Source: Equadaptatus sp045642025 (lineage in GTDB: Bacteria > Synergistota > Synergistia > Synergistales > Synergistaceae). Taken from it: a DNA stretch of 21,257 bases. Where the stretch lies: contig JAZUIB010000060.1 in NCBI GenBank assembly GCA_045642025.1, forward strand, positions 1 through 21,257, in the 5' to 3' direction. The notes below the pieces were generated by a model. The model was not told the DNA's origin, did not search any database, and saw only the letters and a list, made by a program, of their open reading frames with translations. The position numbers and the translations under genes were made by a program. This document shows, in pieces, positions 5,192 to 13,322 of the stretch (position 1 is the stretch's first letter; each line of letters starts with the position of its first letter).

Positions 5192-6415
5192 TCTAATTCT
5201 TCTCGCTTCGAGATAAAAGCGTTTGTCATCGGCTTCGCCTATTGAGAAGGTTTTGCGGGGAAGGACTCCTCCGGCTCTGATTGCGGGAAAGAGCGCGTTT
5301 TTGTCCATAGGCTGCAGAACTATGCCGACTGCTCCGCTTTCGGCAACTGTTTTATCAAGGGTTTCTCTGCCGTGCAGGTAGTCGAGTGTCAGATATTTGT
5401 TTTTGGCAACGTATTTGTCCAGCCATTTTTGCAGCACGGCAACAGGCAGCAGTTCGCCGTGTTTGTCTATGGCAAATTCTTCTTCTCCGCCACCGGCAAA
5501 GGTGAAGGTGATTTCGCTGCCTTCCATGAGTGACATTCCGTTCAGTTCCAGCCAGCGTTCAAAGGCTTCGACTATGTCTTCTTTTATGCCGAAAAGCACA
5601 CGGTGTATCGGCTCAAAGGTCATTGCGGGGGAATGGAGATTGACGACTTCTGCCAACATTCTGCGTGCAGGGTGGGTCTTGCGTTCTTCTTCGGTAAGTG
5701 TCTCTTTGATTTTTTCCCAGCAGCTTTTCGCGGCTGCTATTGAGTGGTTGCCATCGCCTGTTGCAAGAAAGAGGTCTTGTGATTTCTGTTCGAGTTCTGC
5801 GATTTTTGCTCGCAGTTTTTCTGCTGCTTCGTCTTCTACCGCCCAGCCGCGAATGTGTCCTCCGTTCATCATCAAGTCAAAATCGTATAGTTTTCTGAAA
5901 TTTTCTTTCTGTTTTGTAAGCGGCTCTATGAGTGTACACTCCGCATTGTCAACAAGCAGCAGAACGTGCGGGAGCTCGAGCAGCGCGTTTTCGCGTATTG
6001 CCTGACGCGGCGGTATACGGGAAAGTATTGTACCTTCTGTAGCACGTATTTTGCTTTTTGCGCCGACGGTATAATCATATTCTTCAAGGTCTATCGTTCC
6101 GATCAGTCCCTGCCTGATACCGGCGGAGGTGTTTCGTTCAACGTAAATGAAACCGTTTTTGACTTCTTCGGCAATTGTACCGCCGGCAAGGTATTTCTGC
6201 ATTGTATCGTTGATTTCCGCAGTGCGTTTCTCTGCTTCGTCAAGGTATATTTCTGGCAGCACAAGACACAGCGCAGAGGGAGCGCCGGCAACGGTTTTCT
6301 CAACTGTCTGCCAATATTCGCGCCGGCTTGTGTACTGATCGCAGGCGTTTACCGCCCATTTTCGCAGTTCTGTGTTTTTGTTCGGCAATAGGATGTCAGC
6401 AGTATCAAATATCAT
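5189..6415 (-). CDS. DUF1015 family protein
   Basis: A full-length (408-residue) soluble protein of the DUF1015 family, found across Firmicutes, Synergistota and other bacteria and often annotated only as hypothetical. Recognisable features are an N-terminal YTSRREYWQ segment, VERNTSAGIRQGLIGTIDLEEYDY (start of the conserved core), RATEGTILSRIPPRQAIRENALLELPHVLLL, LATGDGNHSIAAAKSCWE with a conserved D-G-N-H, and PARRMLAEVVNLHSPAMTFEPIHR. The D-G-N-H and R-x-x-I-R-E motifs are probably functional, but the reaction is not known to me. GGAGA precedes the ATG by about 8 bp. The gene lies 51 bp downstream of glmS on the same strand with a hairpin between (6440-6462). Its stop codon lies in the adjacent heptad array. 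Confidence 0.85.
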   Translation of the reverse strand: MIFDTADILLPNKNTELRKWAVNACDQYTSRREYWQTVEKTVAGAPSALCLVLPEIYLDEAEKRTAEINDTMQKYLAGGTIAEEVKNGFIYVERNTSAGIRQGLIGTIDLEEYDYTVGAKSKIRATEGTILSRIPPRQAIRENALLELPHVLLLVDNAECTLIEPLTKQKENFRKLYDFDLMMNGGHIRGWAVEDEAAEKLRAKIAELEQKSQDLFLATGDGNHSIAAAKSCWEKIKETLTEEERKTHPARRMLAEVVNLHSPAMTFEPIHRVLFGIKEDIVEAFERWLELNGMSLMEGSEITFTFAGGGEEEFAIDKHGELLPVAVLQKWLDKYVAKNKYLTLDYLHGRETLDKTVAESGAVGIVLQPMDKNALFPAIRAGGVLPRKTFSIGEADDKRFYLEARRIR

Positions 6416-6439
6416 TGGTTGTCTCCGTTTTTGAAAGTT

Positions 6440-6462
6440 AAACCGCCGAAATACGGCGGTTT
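6440..6462 (-). terminator. Hairpin between glmS and the DUF1015 gene; possible weak terminator
   Basis: A perfect 9-bp stem AAACCGCCG / CGGCGGTTT with a 5-nt loop lies 4 bp after the glmS stop. On the minus strand it is followed by AACTTTC rather than a clean U tract. It could partly terminate glmS transcription, protect the glmS 3' end, or both. Confidence 0.45.
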
Positions 6463-6466
6463 GTAT

Positions 6467-8290
6467 TTATTCTACTGTAACTGATTTTGCCAGGTTTCTC
6501 GGCATGTCTATGTCACAGCCTCTCTGGCGCGCGACGTAGTAAGCGAAAAGCTGAAGCGGCACTACCTGAAGGAACGGATAAAGTTCTGCTTCGGTTGCGG
6601 GCGTGAATATGACACTGCCGGTGTACTGCTGTATCGCCTGGTCGCCTTCGGTGGCAACAGCTATGATCGGCGATTTGCGCGCCATTGACTCTTCTATATT
6701 GGAGATGGTCTTTTCCCACATTTCGTTTTTCGGTATGAGCGCGACTACGGGAAGTTCTTTTTCGAGCAGCGCTATGGGGCCGTGTTTCATTTCGCCGGCA
6801 GGATAGGCTTCGGCGTGCATGTAGGAAATTTCTTTAAGCTTGAGCGCGCCTTCAAGTGCAGGCGGATAAGAGAGTGTGCGCCCGAGGAAGAAGAAACCTC
6901 TGGTATCGGCAAATTCTCTTGCTATGTGTTCTATGTCGTGTTCATGTCTCAGAATTTTGGCAATTTTCGCCGGTATGTCCATGAGGGCTTTGGCAAGGCG
7001 TGTTTCGTTTTCGGGCGAAAGTTCGCCTTTGAGTTTGGCAAGGTACATTCCGAGGAGCACAAGCACTGTTATCTGTGCCGTAAAGGTTTTTGTGGCGGCA
7101 ACGCCTATTTCGGGACCTGCAGGTGTGATTAAGCCGTTGCCAACTTCGCGGTGGATTGTTGAGCCGCGCACGTTTGTGATAACAAGGCATTCGGCGCCTT
7201 TTGATTTGGCAAGGCGCGCCGCATGGAGCGTGTCTGCTGTTTCGCCCGATTGTGAAACAAAAATACAGAGTGTATTTTCGTCTGACGGTATGTTTCTGTA
7301 ACGGTATTCTGATGCCACTTCGCAACGTGTCTCGAAGCTGCCGAGTGTTTCCCATATCAGCGCGGCGGTCATTGTCGCATAGTAGCTTGTGCCGCAAGCG
7401 ACAAAATGTATTTTTTTGAATTTCTCGACGTCTTCAGCCGTCCACGGCAGTTCTGACGAAAGGTCAACTATGCCTGAGGCAACCCTGCCGAGCAGTGTAT
7501 GGGTCATAACGTCGGGCTGTTCGTGGATTTCTTTGAGCATGAAGTGCGGGTATTTGCCGCGGTTTGTCATTGCAGCGTTCCAGTCAAGGTGCATAGTTTC
7601 TTTTTTGTGGGACTCACCGTAGAAATTGAAAAATTCGCAGCCTTCGGGTGTTATTCTTGCCATTTCGTCATCGTCCATGAACCAGACGTCGTGGGTAAAT
7701 TCGAGCAGCGCCGTCGCGTCTGAAGCGCAGAAGCCTGATTTTCCGGCGTGTCCAACAACGAGGGGTGAGCCTTTGCGGCATACCCAAATTTCTTTTTTGT
7801 CAGCAAACATTATTACAAGCGCAAATGCGCCACGGATTTTGTGCGTGAGCTTTACAACTGCTTCTTTCGGGTCGCCGTCATACACGTATCCGAGATACTG
7901 GACTGCAGACTCTGTGTCTGTTTCGCTGTGGAATTTTATACCTTTGGCTTCGAGTTCGTCGCGGATTTCGCGTGCGTTTTCAATGATTCCGTTGTGTACA
8001 ATGACGACGCGGTTGTCGTTGGAAACATGCGGATGCGCGTTATTTTCCGTAACTCCGCCGTGTGTTGCCCAACGGGTGTGCCCTATGCCAAATTCGCCCT
8101 GCAGATGTTCTTCGGCAACGCGCTCGGCAAGATTTTTGACACGTCCCACGGTGCGCAGTTCTTTGATTTCACCTTTGCTGATTACCGCTATTCCAGCCGA
8201 ATCGTAGCCGCGATATTCATGCTTCGCAAGTCCTTCAAGAATAATTTTCGTAGGCTCTTTGTCGCCTATGTAACCCATAATTCCGCACAT
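6467..8290 (-). CDS. glmS: Glutamine-fructose-6-phosphate aminotransferase (isomerizing)
   Basis: GlmS converts fructose 6-phosphate and glutamine to glucosamine 6-phosphate, the first step toward UDP-GlcNAc for peptidoglycan and lipopolysaccharide. At 607 residues it has the standard length. The N-terminal glutaminase domain begins MCGIMGYIG, with catalytic Cys2 exposed once Met is removed; GIGHTRWATHGG and HNGIIEN follow. Two SIS isomerase domains are marked by ACGTSYYA...SQSGETADTLHAA and GRTLSYPPALEGALKLKEISY...AGEMKHGPIALL; the C terminus MPRNLAKSVTVE is typical. The start at 8290 is fixed by the need for Cys2 and by GGAGGT 7 bp upstream; an upstream in-frame ATG (8317) is rejected. It is transcribed divergently from purA. 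The leader is short and shows no glmS ribozyme. Confidence 0.97.
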   Translation of the reverse strand: MCGIMGYIGDKEPTKIILEGLAKHEYRGYDSAGIAVISKGEIKELRTVGRVKNLAERVAEEHLQGEFGIGHTRWATHGGVTENNAHPHVSNDNRVVIVHNGIIENAREIRDELEAKGIKFHSETDTESAVQYLGYVYDGDPKEAVVKLTHKIRGAFALVIMFADKKEIWVCRKGSPLVVGHAGKSGFCASDATALLEFTHDVWFMDDDEMARITPEGCEFFNFYGESHKKETMHLDWNAAMTNRGKYPHFMLKEIHEQPDVMTHTLLGRVASGIVDLSSELPWTAEDVEKFKKIHFVACGTSYYATMTAALIWETLGSFETRCEVASEYRYRNIPSDENTLCIFVSQSGETADTLHAARLAKSKGAECLVITNVRGSTIHREVGNGLITPAGPEIGVAATKTFTAQITVLVLLGMYLAKLKGELSPENETRLAKALMDIPAKIAKILRHEHDIEHIAREFADTRGFFFLGRTLSYPPALEGALKLKEISYMHAEAYPAGEMKHGPIALLEKELPVVALIPKNEMWEKTISNIEESMARKSPIIAVATEGDQAIQQYTGSVIFTPATEAELYPFLQVVPLQLFAYYVARQRGCDIDMPRNLAKSVTVE

Positions 8291-8321
8291 GTCACAAACC
8301 TCCGTTTGTATGCACAATAAG

Positions 8322-8337
8322 AGAGACGGGAGTATCC
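8322..8337 (-). promoter_or_regulatory. Small hairpin in the glmS leader
   Basis: A short inverted repeat CGGGA-TAC-TCCCG lies between the glmS promoter and its ribosome binding site. No U tract follows, so it is not a terminator; it may only stabilise the mRNA. Confidence 0.3.
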
Positions 8338-8351
8338 CGCTATACAGTGCA

Positions 8352-8381
8352 ATTATACATTAAAAATCGCTTTTGTCGCAA
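8352..8381 (-). promoter_or_regulatory. Promoter of glmS
   Basis: On the minus strand, -10 TATAAT (8352-8357) is preceded at 18 bp by -35 TTGCGA (8376-8381). The start point would be near 8345, giving a leader of about 55 nt. Confidence 0.55.
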
Positions 8382-8420
8382 AATTTTCCTTTGCCCTTAC
8401 ATTCCGACATAAATTATAAG

Positions 8421-8448
8421 TTGAAAAAAAAATATATAGTTGTAGAAT
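8421..8448 (+). promoter_or_regulatory. Promoter of purA
   Basis: -35 TTGAAA (8421-8426) and -10 TAGAAT (8443-8448) are 16 bp apart, each one mismatch from consensus. An A-rich spacer may add curvature. Confidence 0.6.
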
Positions 8449-8505
8449 ACTCTGTGGACGGCAACGGTCACAACCGGCCGCAATATTGTGAAGTGAGTGA
8501 TGATT

Positions 8506-9786
8506 ATGAGTGTATATGCGGTAGTAGGAGTACAGTGGGGCGACGAGGGCAAAGGACGTTGCGTTGATACTCTGGCAGCAAAATCTGATGCCGTTGTGCG
8601 TTATCAGGGCGGTGCAAATGCCGGTCACACGGTTGTCGTTGACAACGAAAAGTTTGTATTCCACATTCTTCCGTCAGGAATTCTTTATCCGGACAAAGTC
8701 TGCCTTATCGGCAACGGCGTTGTCATAGACCCTGAGGAACTTTTTGAAGAAATAGACGGTCTTGCGGCACGTGGCAAACCAATGTCAAAGTTGGTCATCA
8801 GCAATGCGGCGCATATAGTTATGCCGTATCACAAACTGCTTGACGGGCTTAACGAGGCTTTTCTGTCCGATGGCAAGAAAATAGGCACAACCGGCAGAGG
8901 TATAGGTCCCTGCTATACAGATAAAATCCAGCGTATGGGCATTCGCGCGGAAGATTTGGTAAATCCGGAGGTTCTTCGCGACAAGCTCGAAACTAATCTG
9001 CAGCTAAAAAATGCAATTATTACAAAAGTTTACGGCGGCACTGCCGTTGATTTTGACGAACTATACAAACAGGCTCTTGCCTGGGGCGAACGCCTCAAAC
9101 CGATGCTCGGCGATACTTACGAACTGCTGGCGCAGCTTGGAAAAGAGGACAAAAACATTCTGTTTGAAGGCGCACAGGCGACTCTGCTTGACATTGACCA
9201 CGGCACGTACCCTTTTGTCACAAGTTCCAGTACAACCGCCGGCGGCGCCTGCACGGGAAGCGGCATGGGGCCCAGCAAAATCAAAAAAGTGTTCGGTGTT
9301 ATGAAGGCTTACTGCACACGCGTAGGCGCAGGACCGTTCCCCACAGAAGATTTCGGCAGCGACGGTGAATATCTGCGTCAGACAGGCGGGGAATTCGGCG
9401 CCACAACGGGACGCCCGAGGCGCTGCGGCTGGTGCGACCTCGTTGTCGCGGATTATGCCGCGAAAATAAACGGTCTTGACGGTTTCGCTCTCACGAAGCT
9501 CGACGTGCTCACAGGCTTTGACAAAATCAAAATCTGCACCGCCTATGACGTTGATGGCAAAATCTACACACATTTTCCAAGCAGCGTCGCAGACCTCTCA
9601 AAGGCATGCCCCGTTTATGAGGAGCTTGAGGGTTGGAAGGAAGACATCACAAAGTGCCGCAGTTTTGTGGAGCTTCCTAAAGCAGCGCAGGACTACGTTA
9701 AATACATTGAAGAAAAAACAGGCGTTCCGATCGTTCTGATAGGTGTGGGCGCCGGCAGAGACGACACAATTCTCAGAGGACTTTAG
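8506..9786 (+). CDS. purA: Adenylosuccinate synthetase
   Basis: PurA joins aspartate to IMP using GTP, giving adenylosuccinate, the committed step to AMP. The 426-residue length is normal. The N terminus MSVYAVVGVQWGDEGKG carries the GTP-binding loop with the catalytic Asp of GDEGKG; GGANAGHTVV holds the catalytic His. Other landmarks are GTTGRGIGPCYTDK, FEGAQATLLDIDHGTYPFVTSS, GEFGATTGRPRRCGWCDLV and a C-terminal IGVGAGRDDTI. In-frame starts lie at 8497 (GTG), 8500 and 8506 (ATG); 8506 best matches the family N terminus, though the ribosome site (GTGAG near 8494-8498) is weak for any of them. Divergent from glmS with separate promoters. A terminator follows at 9811-9847. Confidence 0.97.
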   Translation: MSVYAVVGVQWGDEGKGRCVDTLAAKSDAVVRYQGGANAGHTVVVDNEKFVFHILPSGILYPDKVCLIGNGVVIDPEELFEEIDGLAARGKPMSKLVISNAAHIVMPYHKLLDGLNEAFLSDGKKIGTTGRGIGPCYTDKIQRMGIRAEDLVNPEVLRDKLETNLQLKNAIITKVYGGTAVDFDELYKQALAWGERLKPMLGDTYELLAQLGKEDKNILFEGAQATLLDIDHGTYPFVTSSSTTAGGACTGSGMGPSKIKKVFGVMKAYCTRVGAGPFPTEDFGSDGEYLRQTGGEFGATTGRPRRCGWCDLVVADYAAKINGLDGFALTKLDVLTGFDKIKICTAYDVDGKIYTHFPSSVADLSKACPVYEELEGWKEDITKCRSFVELPKAAQDYVKYIEEKTGVPIVLIGVGAGRDDTILRGL

Positions 9787-9810
9787 GCGAAACTGCAGAC
9801 AACTTAGCAA

Positions 9811-9847
9811 CTCCAAAGCTTAGACACTGGCTTCGGAGCTGTTTTTT
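9811..9847 (+). terminator. Terminator of purA
   Basis: CTCCAAAGC (9811-9819) pairs with GCTTCGGAG (9830-9838) with one central A-C mismatch. It is followed by CTG and a T6 tract (9842-9847). Confidence 0.65.
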
Positions 9848-9890
9848 GTTATTGGAAGATAACTCAAGCACATTCCGCGCAAACTTATTT

Positions 9891-10090
9891 TTCTACGTGC
9901 TATGTGTTAAGTGCTATATGCTATGTGCTACGTGCGAGGTGCGTTCTTAGTCATTGGTCGTTAGTCGTTGGTCGTTAGCTACTTTCGCTTTTCCGAAGTG
10001 CTAAGTGCTAGGTGCTAAGTGCGCCCTTAAAGGTACTAAGCAGACAGCGGCGCGAAGCGCCAAAGTACTATATGCTAAGTGCTAAGTGTA
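9891..10090 (+). repeat. Composite heptad repeat array, copy 2
   Basis: Period-7 runs are plain: GTGCTAT, GTGTTAA, GTGCTAT, ATGCTAT, GTGCTAC, GTGCGAG; then TTGGTCG, TTAGTCG, TTGGTCG; the linker GCTACTTTCGCTTTTCCGAA; then GTGCTAA, GTGCTAG, GTGCTAA, GTGCGCCC; a GGCGC-GAA-GCGCC hairpin (10049-10061); and ATGCTAA, GTGCTAA. About 120 bp of it matches 2271-2387 in opposite orientation, with the hairpin module on the other flank. The last units run into the 3' end of the GIY-YIG gene. Confidence 0.9.
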
Positions 10091-10332
10091 ATGAGTTCCA
10101 TCTTCTTTTCCCGCGGCATTTTTTTGATTTCGGCTTCTCTTTTCAGCGCCGCAGACTTGCCTGTACACTGTTCATACCACACCATTTCAACAGGGCGTTT
10201 TGAGCGTGTGTATTTTGACGCAGTTCCGGCATTATGCGCCGCAAGTCTGCGTTCAAGGTTGTTTGTCCAGCCAGTGTAGAGTGTGCCGTCTGAACATTTC
10301 AGGATATAGACGTGCGCTTGTTCTTCTGTCAT
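10075..10332 (-). CDS. Small GIY-YIG domain protein (YhbQ/UPF0213-like)
   Basis: A stand-alone GIY-YIG domain of 85 residues. It shows the family pattern HVYILKCSDGTLYTGWTNNLERRLAAHN (the two GIY/YIG-like strands with conserved Tyr, then Arg), followed by ASKYTRSKRPVEMVWYE and the ALKREAEIKKM helix with the conserved Arg-Glu. Relatives in this group are putative nucleases, and little is known of their cellular role. The ATG at 10332 is chosen because GGGGGA sits 9 bp upstream; an in-frame ATG at 10362 overlaps a TATAAT (-10-like, minus strand). The last residues (LST) and the TAG stop come from the heptad array, so the original C terminus may have been replaced. Divergent from trkA. Confidence 0.85.
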   Translation of the reverse strand: MTEEQAHVYILKCSDGTLYTGWTNNLERRLAAHNAGTASKYTRSKRPVEMVWYEQCTGKSAALKREAEIKKMPREKKMELITLST

Positions 10333-10385
10333 TCGGTGAGTTCCCCCGCGGCAATTATACAAATATTGTCAAAATACGCAAACTG

Positions 10386-10414
10386 CTGACTTTTCTTGCG
10401 AAATGGAGTACAAT
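10386..10414 (+). promoter_or_regulatory. Promoter of trkA-trkH
   Basis: -35 CTGACT (10386-10391) and -10 TACAAT (10409-10414) are 17 bp apart. The -10 lies downstream of an in-frame ATG at 10403, which rules that codon out as the start of trkA. Confidence 0.6.
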
Positions 10415-10453
10415 TACGTTTCGCAGTCAGTTTCTCCAGGAGGAGTGATCAGT

Positions 10454-11827
10454 ATGCGCATAGTGCTTGTTGGTGCGGGAGAGGTCGGCTACAGCGTAGC
10501 AAAGAATCTTTCCGAGGACGGACACAACATAATTGTAATTGAAGAAAACGGCGATAAAGCAGCACGCGTTGATGCTGACTTAAATGTTCAGGTTATAAGA
10601 GGAAGCGGCACTACCCCGTCTATTCTCGCACAGGCAGGAATTAGACCTGACTGTAGTGATGTTTCAATGCTGATTGCCTGCACAAATAAGGACGAGGTTA
10701 ATATTATGGCATGTTGGATTGCCAAAAAACTCGGCGTAAAACATGTTATTGCCCGTACGAAGGGACTTGAATTTACCGATACTGATACATGGGCAAAAAG
10801 CCTTGGAATAGACCTTATGATTTCTCCGGAACGCTCCGTTGCAAAAGAAGTGGAAAGTCTGCTTGAAGTGCGCGGCGCAATCCGCGCGACAGAACTCGCC
10901 GGAGGCAAAGCCGGTGTCTACCTTTTCAAGGTTAATGAGGGGGCATCTGCCTGCGGTATAACACTTGCAGCACTGAGACAGCAGAATGAAGAACTTAATA
11001 CAATTATAATCTGTATAAAACGCGGCAATGAGAGTTTTGTCCCCCGTGCTCTGGATGTGCTGCAGCCTGGCGACCTCTGCTACACCATCTGTTATAGAAA
11101 CCAGGTAAATAAGATTGAGGATATTTTTAATATCGAACACACCACATCGCTGAAAAATGTAATTATTAACGGCGGCGGTACCCTCGGACGCCAGATTGCA
11201 AAACGTATTCATGTCCGCTGGCCGGGGCTTGCAATTAAGATTTTTGACCCTGACAAGGATAAATGCTGCAAGATAGCACCTGAGGTTCCTTTTGCATTAA
11301 TTATCAACGGCGACGGCTCAGATGCCAGTCTCTTACGCGCTGAGGGTATTGACAACGGCGCCGCGGTTATTTCCGTTACCGACAGTGACGAACCCAATCT
11401 TATGCTTTCCGTACTCGGCAAAACAATGGGCGCGCTGAAAGCTATTTCCGTCGTTTATAAAACCAATTATCTGAACATGATAAATCACATTCCGCTTGAT
11501 GCTATTGTCAACCGCAATCAGGCGCTTGCCGATGGAATTATCCGCAACGTGCGCTTCCCTGGTTCTTCTCACATGCTTATGCTTTTTGACGAAATCGACG
11601 CCGAAACGGTTGAAATTACGCTTGACGAGAATTCTATAGTTGACACTAAGACTCTTAAGCAGTTGAAGCTGCCTTCAGGTTCTGTAATAGGACTTATTGA
11701 ACGCAAAAATGAACTGCTTATACCTGGCGGAGATACTGAACTGAAGGCAGGCGACAAAGTTTACTTGTTTGCCTCCTCGGAAATCATGCCTGAAGCAATT
11801 CAGCATCTCGGAGTCGATCCTGAATGA
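10454..11827 (+). CDS. trkA: Trk potassium uptake regulatory subunit TrkA
   Basis: The cytosolic NAD(H)/nucleotide-binding subunit that gates the TrkH potassium channel, 457 residues. It has the tandem arrangement RCK_N-RCK_C-RCK_N-RCK_C: the first Rossmann motif is RIVLVGAGEVGYSVAKNL, and the second begins VIINGGGTLGRQIAKRI near residue 235. Strand-ending acidic residues (VIEENGDKA; KIFDPDKDK) fit NAD binding. The C terminus (LPSGSVIGLIERKNELLIPGG...GDKVYLFAS) is a TrkA_C domain. The start at 10454 is fixed by a strong AGGAGG (10438-10443) and by the promoter at 10386-10414. The stop overlaps the trkH start by 4 bp (ATGA), giving translational coupling and near-equal synthesis. Confidence 0.95.
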   Translation: MRIVLVGAGEVGYSVAKNLSEDGHNIIVIEENGDKAARVDADLNVQVIRGSGTTPSILAQAGIRPDCSDVSMLIACTNKDEVNIMACWIAKKLGVKHVIARTKGLEFTDTDTWAKSLGIDLMISPERSVAKEVESLLEVRGAIRATELAGGKAGVYLFKVNEGASACGITLAALRQQNEELNTIIICIKRGNESFVPRALDVLQPGDLCYTICYRNQVNKIEDIFNIEHTTSLKNVIINGGGTLGRQIAKRIHVRWPGLAIKIFDPDKDKCCKIAPEVPFALIINGDGSDASLLRAEGIDNGAAVISVTDSDEPNLMLSVLGKTMGALKAISVVYKTNYLNMINHIPLDAIVNRNQALADGIIRNVRFPGSSHMLMLFDEIDAETVEITLDENSIVDTKTLKQLKLPSGSVIGLIERKNELLIPGGDTELKAGDKVYLFASSEIMPEAIQHLGVDPE

Positions 11828-13278
11828 AATACAAAATTATTATAAAAATACTTTCCTTAATAACTGCTACCGTTTCGGCAGCAATGCTTCTGCCGTGGCT
11901 TTGTGCAGTACGTTCGGGAACAGATGAGGCTAAAGCGTTTGTTCTCGCTTCGGCAATCTGCGCTGCACTGTCTGCTGCAGCCTTTTCATGGTCAAAAAAT
12001 GCTCCCTATTCGGATTTAGGAGTACGCGAATCCTATGCCTGCGTAACATTTTCATGGATCGCCGCTTCTGTAGCAGGCGCTCTGCCGTTTTTATTTTCAG
12101 GTGTCTGCACAACTTTTACCGATGCTTTTTTTGAAACCATGTCGGGATTTACAACTACAGGTTCATCAATTTTCACGCAGGTTGAACATCTTCCAAAAGG
12201 TATTCTGCTCTGGAGGGCTTTAACACAATGGCTCGGCGGCATGGGAATTGTTGTTCTCGTTCTTGCAATTACTTCAATTGCAGGCGGAGGAAGCAACGGA
12301 CTTTTTAAAGCAGAGTCTCCCGGACCTGTGCTCCAGAAAACAGACCCGACCATCGACAAAATGTCCAAAAAACTCTGGAATATTTATATAGGCATTACCC
12401 TGCTCAGTATACTGCTCCTGCTGGCAGGCGGTATGCCTTTGTTTGATTCTGTATGTCACTCTTTCTCCGCGGTTTCAACAGGCGGTTTTTCAATAAAAAA
12501 TGACGGCATAGGTTTTTATAATTCCGCATATATTGAATACGCTCTAACTTTTATAATGTTCATCTGCGGTATAAGTTTCTCACTCCATCTTGCCGCTCTG
12601 GCAAAAAGGAGTCTGCGCCCCTACAGAGATGCAGAATGTCTTTTCTACATAAAGATAGTCTTATCCGCAACAGCTGCAATTGCGTTTTTTCTGGTAACTT
12701 CCGGCAGGTTCGGCAATATTCCGGAGGCTGTAAGAAATGCCGCTTTTAATGTAGTGAGTATAATAACTACCACAGGGTTTGCCAATGCGGAGGATTTTTC
12801 TCTCTGGCATAAATTTGCCGTTGTGCTGCTTTTTGCCCTTATGTTTATCGGAGGATGCGCCGGTTCCACCGCAGGCGGCATTAAATGCGTGCGCATAAAC
12901 GCTACTTGGCAAACAGCCAAAACAGAGAGCAGGAAACTCATCCACCCAAACGCAATTATACCGGTACAAATGGGCAAGCAGCCTGTGGACGGACAATTCG
13001 CCGCCTCCGCCGCAACTTTTATAGTGTTGTATATATTTGTATATATTATCTCGACTTTACTGCTATGTGCCTGCGGTTGCGAACTTACAACTTCCGCCAG
13101 CGCAATAGCCGCTGCTTTAGGCAACATAGGCCCTGGATTAGGCGAAATAGGGCCCAAAGGAAGTTTCTCCCATCTCTGCTGTTTTGCAAAATGGGTATGT
13201 TCCTTTTGTATGCTGGCGGGGCGTCTTGAGCTTTATACAGTGTTCGTTCTGTTATGCAAAGACGAATGGGTAAGGTAA
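11824..13278 (+). CDS. trkH: Trk potassium uptake channel subunit TrkH
   Basis: The membrane pore subunit of the Trk potassium system, 484 residues and strongly hydrophobic throughout. Four pore-loop repeats are visible: FETMSGFTTTGSSIF, HSFSAVSTGGFSI, NVVSIITTTGFANAE and ALGNIGPGLGEIGP, each with the filter glycine. The conserved RALTQWLGGMGIVVL precedes the cytoplasmic loop between repeats 1 and 2, and FIGGCAGSTAGGIKCVR is the family signature before repeat 4. It overlaps trkA by 4 bp with no ribosome site of its own in the gap, so it relies on coupling. A bidirectional terminator follows at 13294-13319. KtrB is the main alternative, but the length and the TrkA partner with doubled RCK domains favour TrkH. 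Confidence 0.95.
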   Translation: MKYKIIIKILSLITATVSAAMLLPWLCAVRSGTDEAKAFVLASAICAALSAAAFSWSKNAPYSDLGVRESYACVTFSWIAASVAGALPFLFSGVCTTFTDAFFETMSGFTTTGSSIFTQVEHLPKGILLWRALTQWLGGMGIVVLVLAITSIAGGGSNGLFKAESPGPVLQKTDPTIDKMSKKLWNIYIGITLLSILLLLAGGMPLFDSVCHSFSAVSTGGFSIKNDGIGFYNSAYIEYALTFIMFICGISFSLHLAALAKRSLRPYRDAECLFYIKIVLSATAAIAFFLVTSGRFGNIPEAVRNAAFNVVSIITTTGFANAEDFSLWHKFAVVLLFALMFIGGCAGSTAGGIKCVRINATWQTAKTESRKLIHPNAIIPVQMGKQPVDGQFAASAATFIVLYIFVYIISTLLLCACGCELTTSASAIAAALGNIGPGLGEIGPKGSFSHLCCFAKWVCSFCMLAGRLELYTVFVLLCKDEWVR

Positions 13279-13293
13279 CGACCATAGAAAAAT

Positions 13294-13319
13294 AAAATCA
13301 CCCAAAAGGGTGATTTTTT
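13294..13319. terminator. Bidirectional terminator between trkH and the EamA gene
   Basis: AAAATCACCC (13294-13303) and GGGTGATTTT (13308-13317) form a perfect 10-bp stem with AAAA loop and a T6 tract on the plus side; the A tract on the other side serves the minus strand. The convergent genes end 15 bp before and 3 bp after it. Confidence 0.8.
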
Positions 13320-13322
13320 CAG

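Noticed and set aside
5397..6005. 202-codon open frame antisense to the DUF1015 gene
   Set aside because: Serine-rich shadow of a well-conserved coding strand; no start signal.
7626..8207. Long open frames antisense to glmS (also 7841-8320 and others)
   Set aside because: They are mirror frames of a conserved gene, Ser/Arg-rich, without ribosome sites or family motifs.
8291..8351. glmS ribozyme in the glmS leader
   Set aside because: The leader is only about 55 nt with one small hairpin; the ribozyme core needs much more sequence.
9891..10090. CRISPR array
   Set aside because: The repeats are 7 bp, contiguous and degenerate; there are no spacers and no cas genes.
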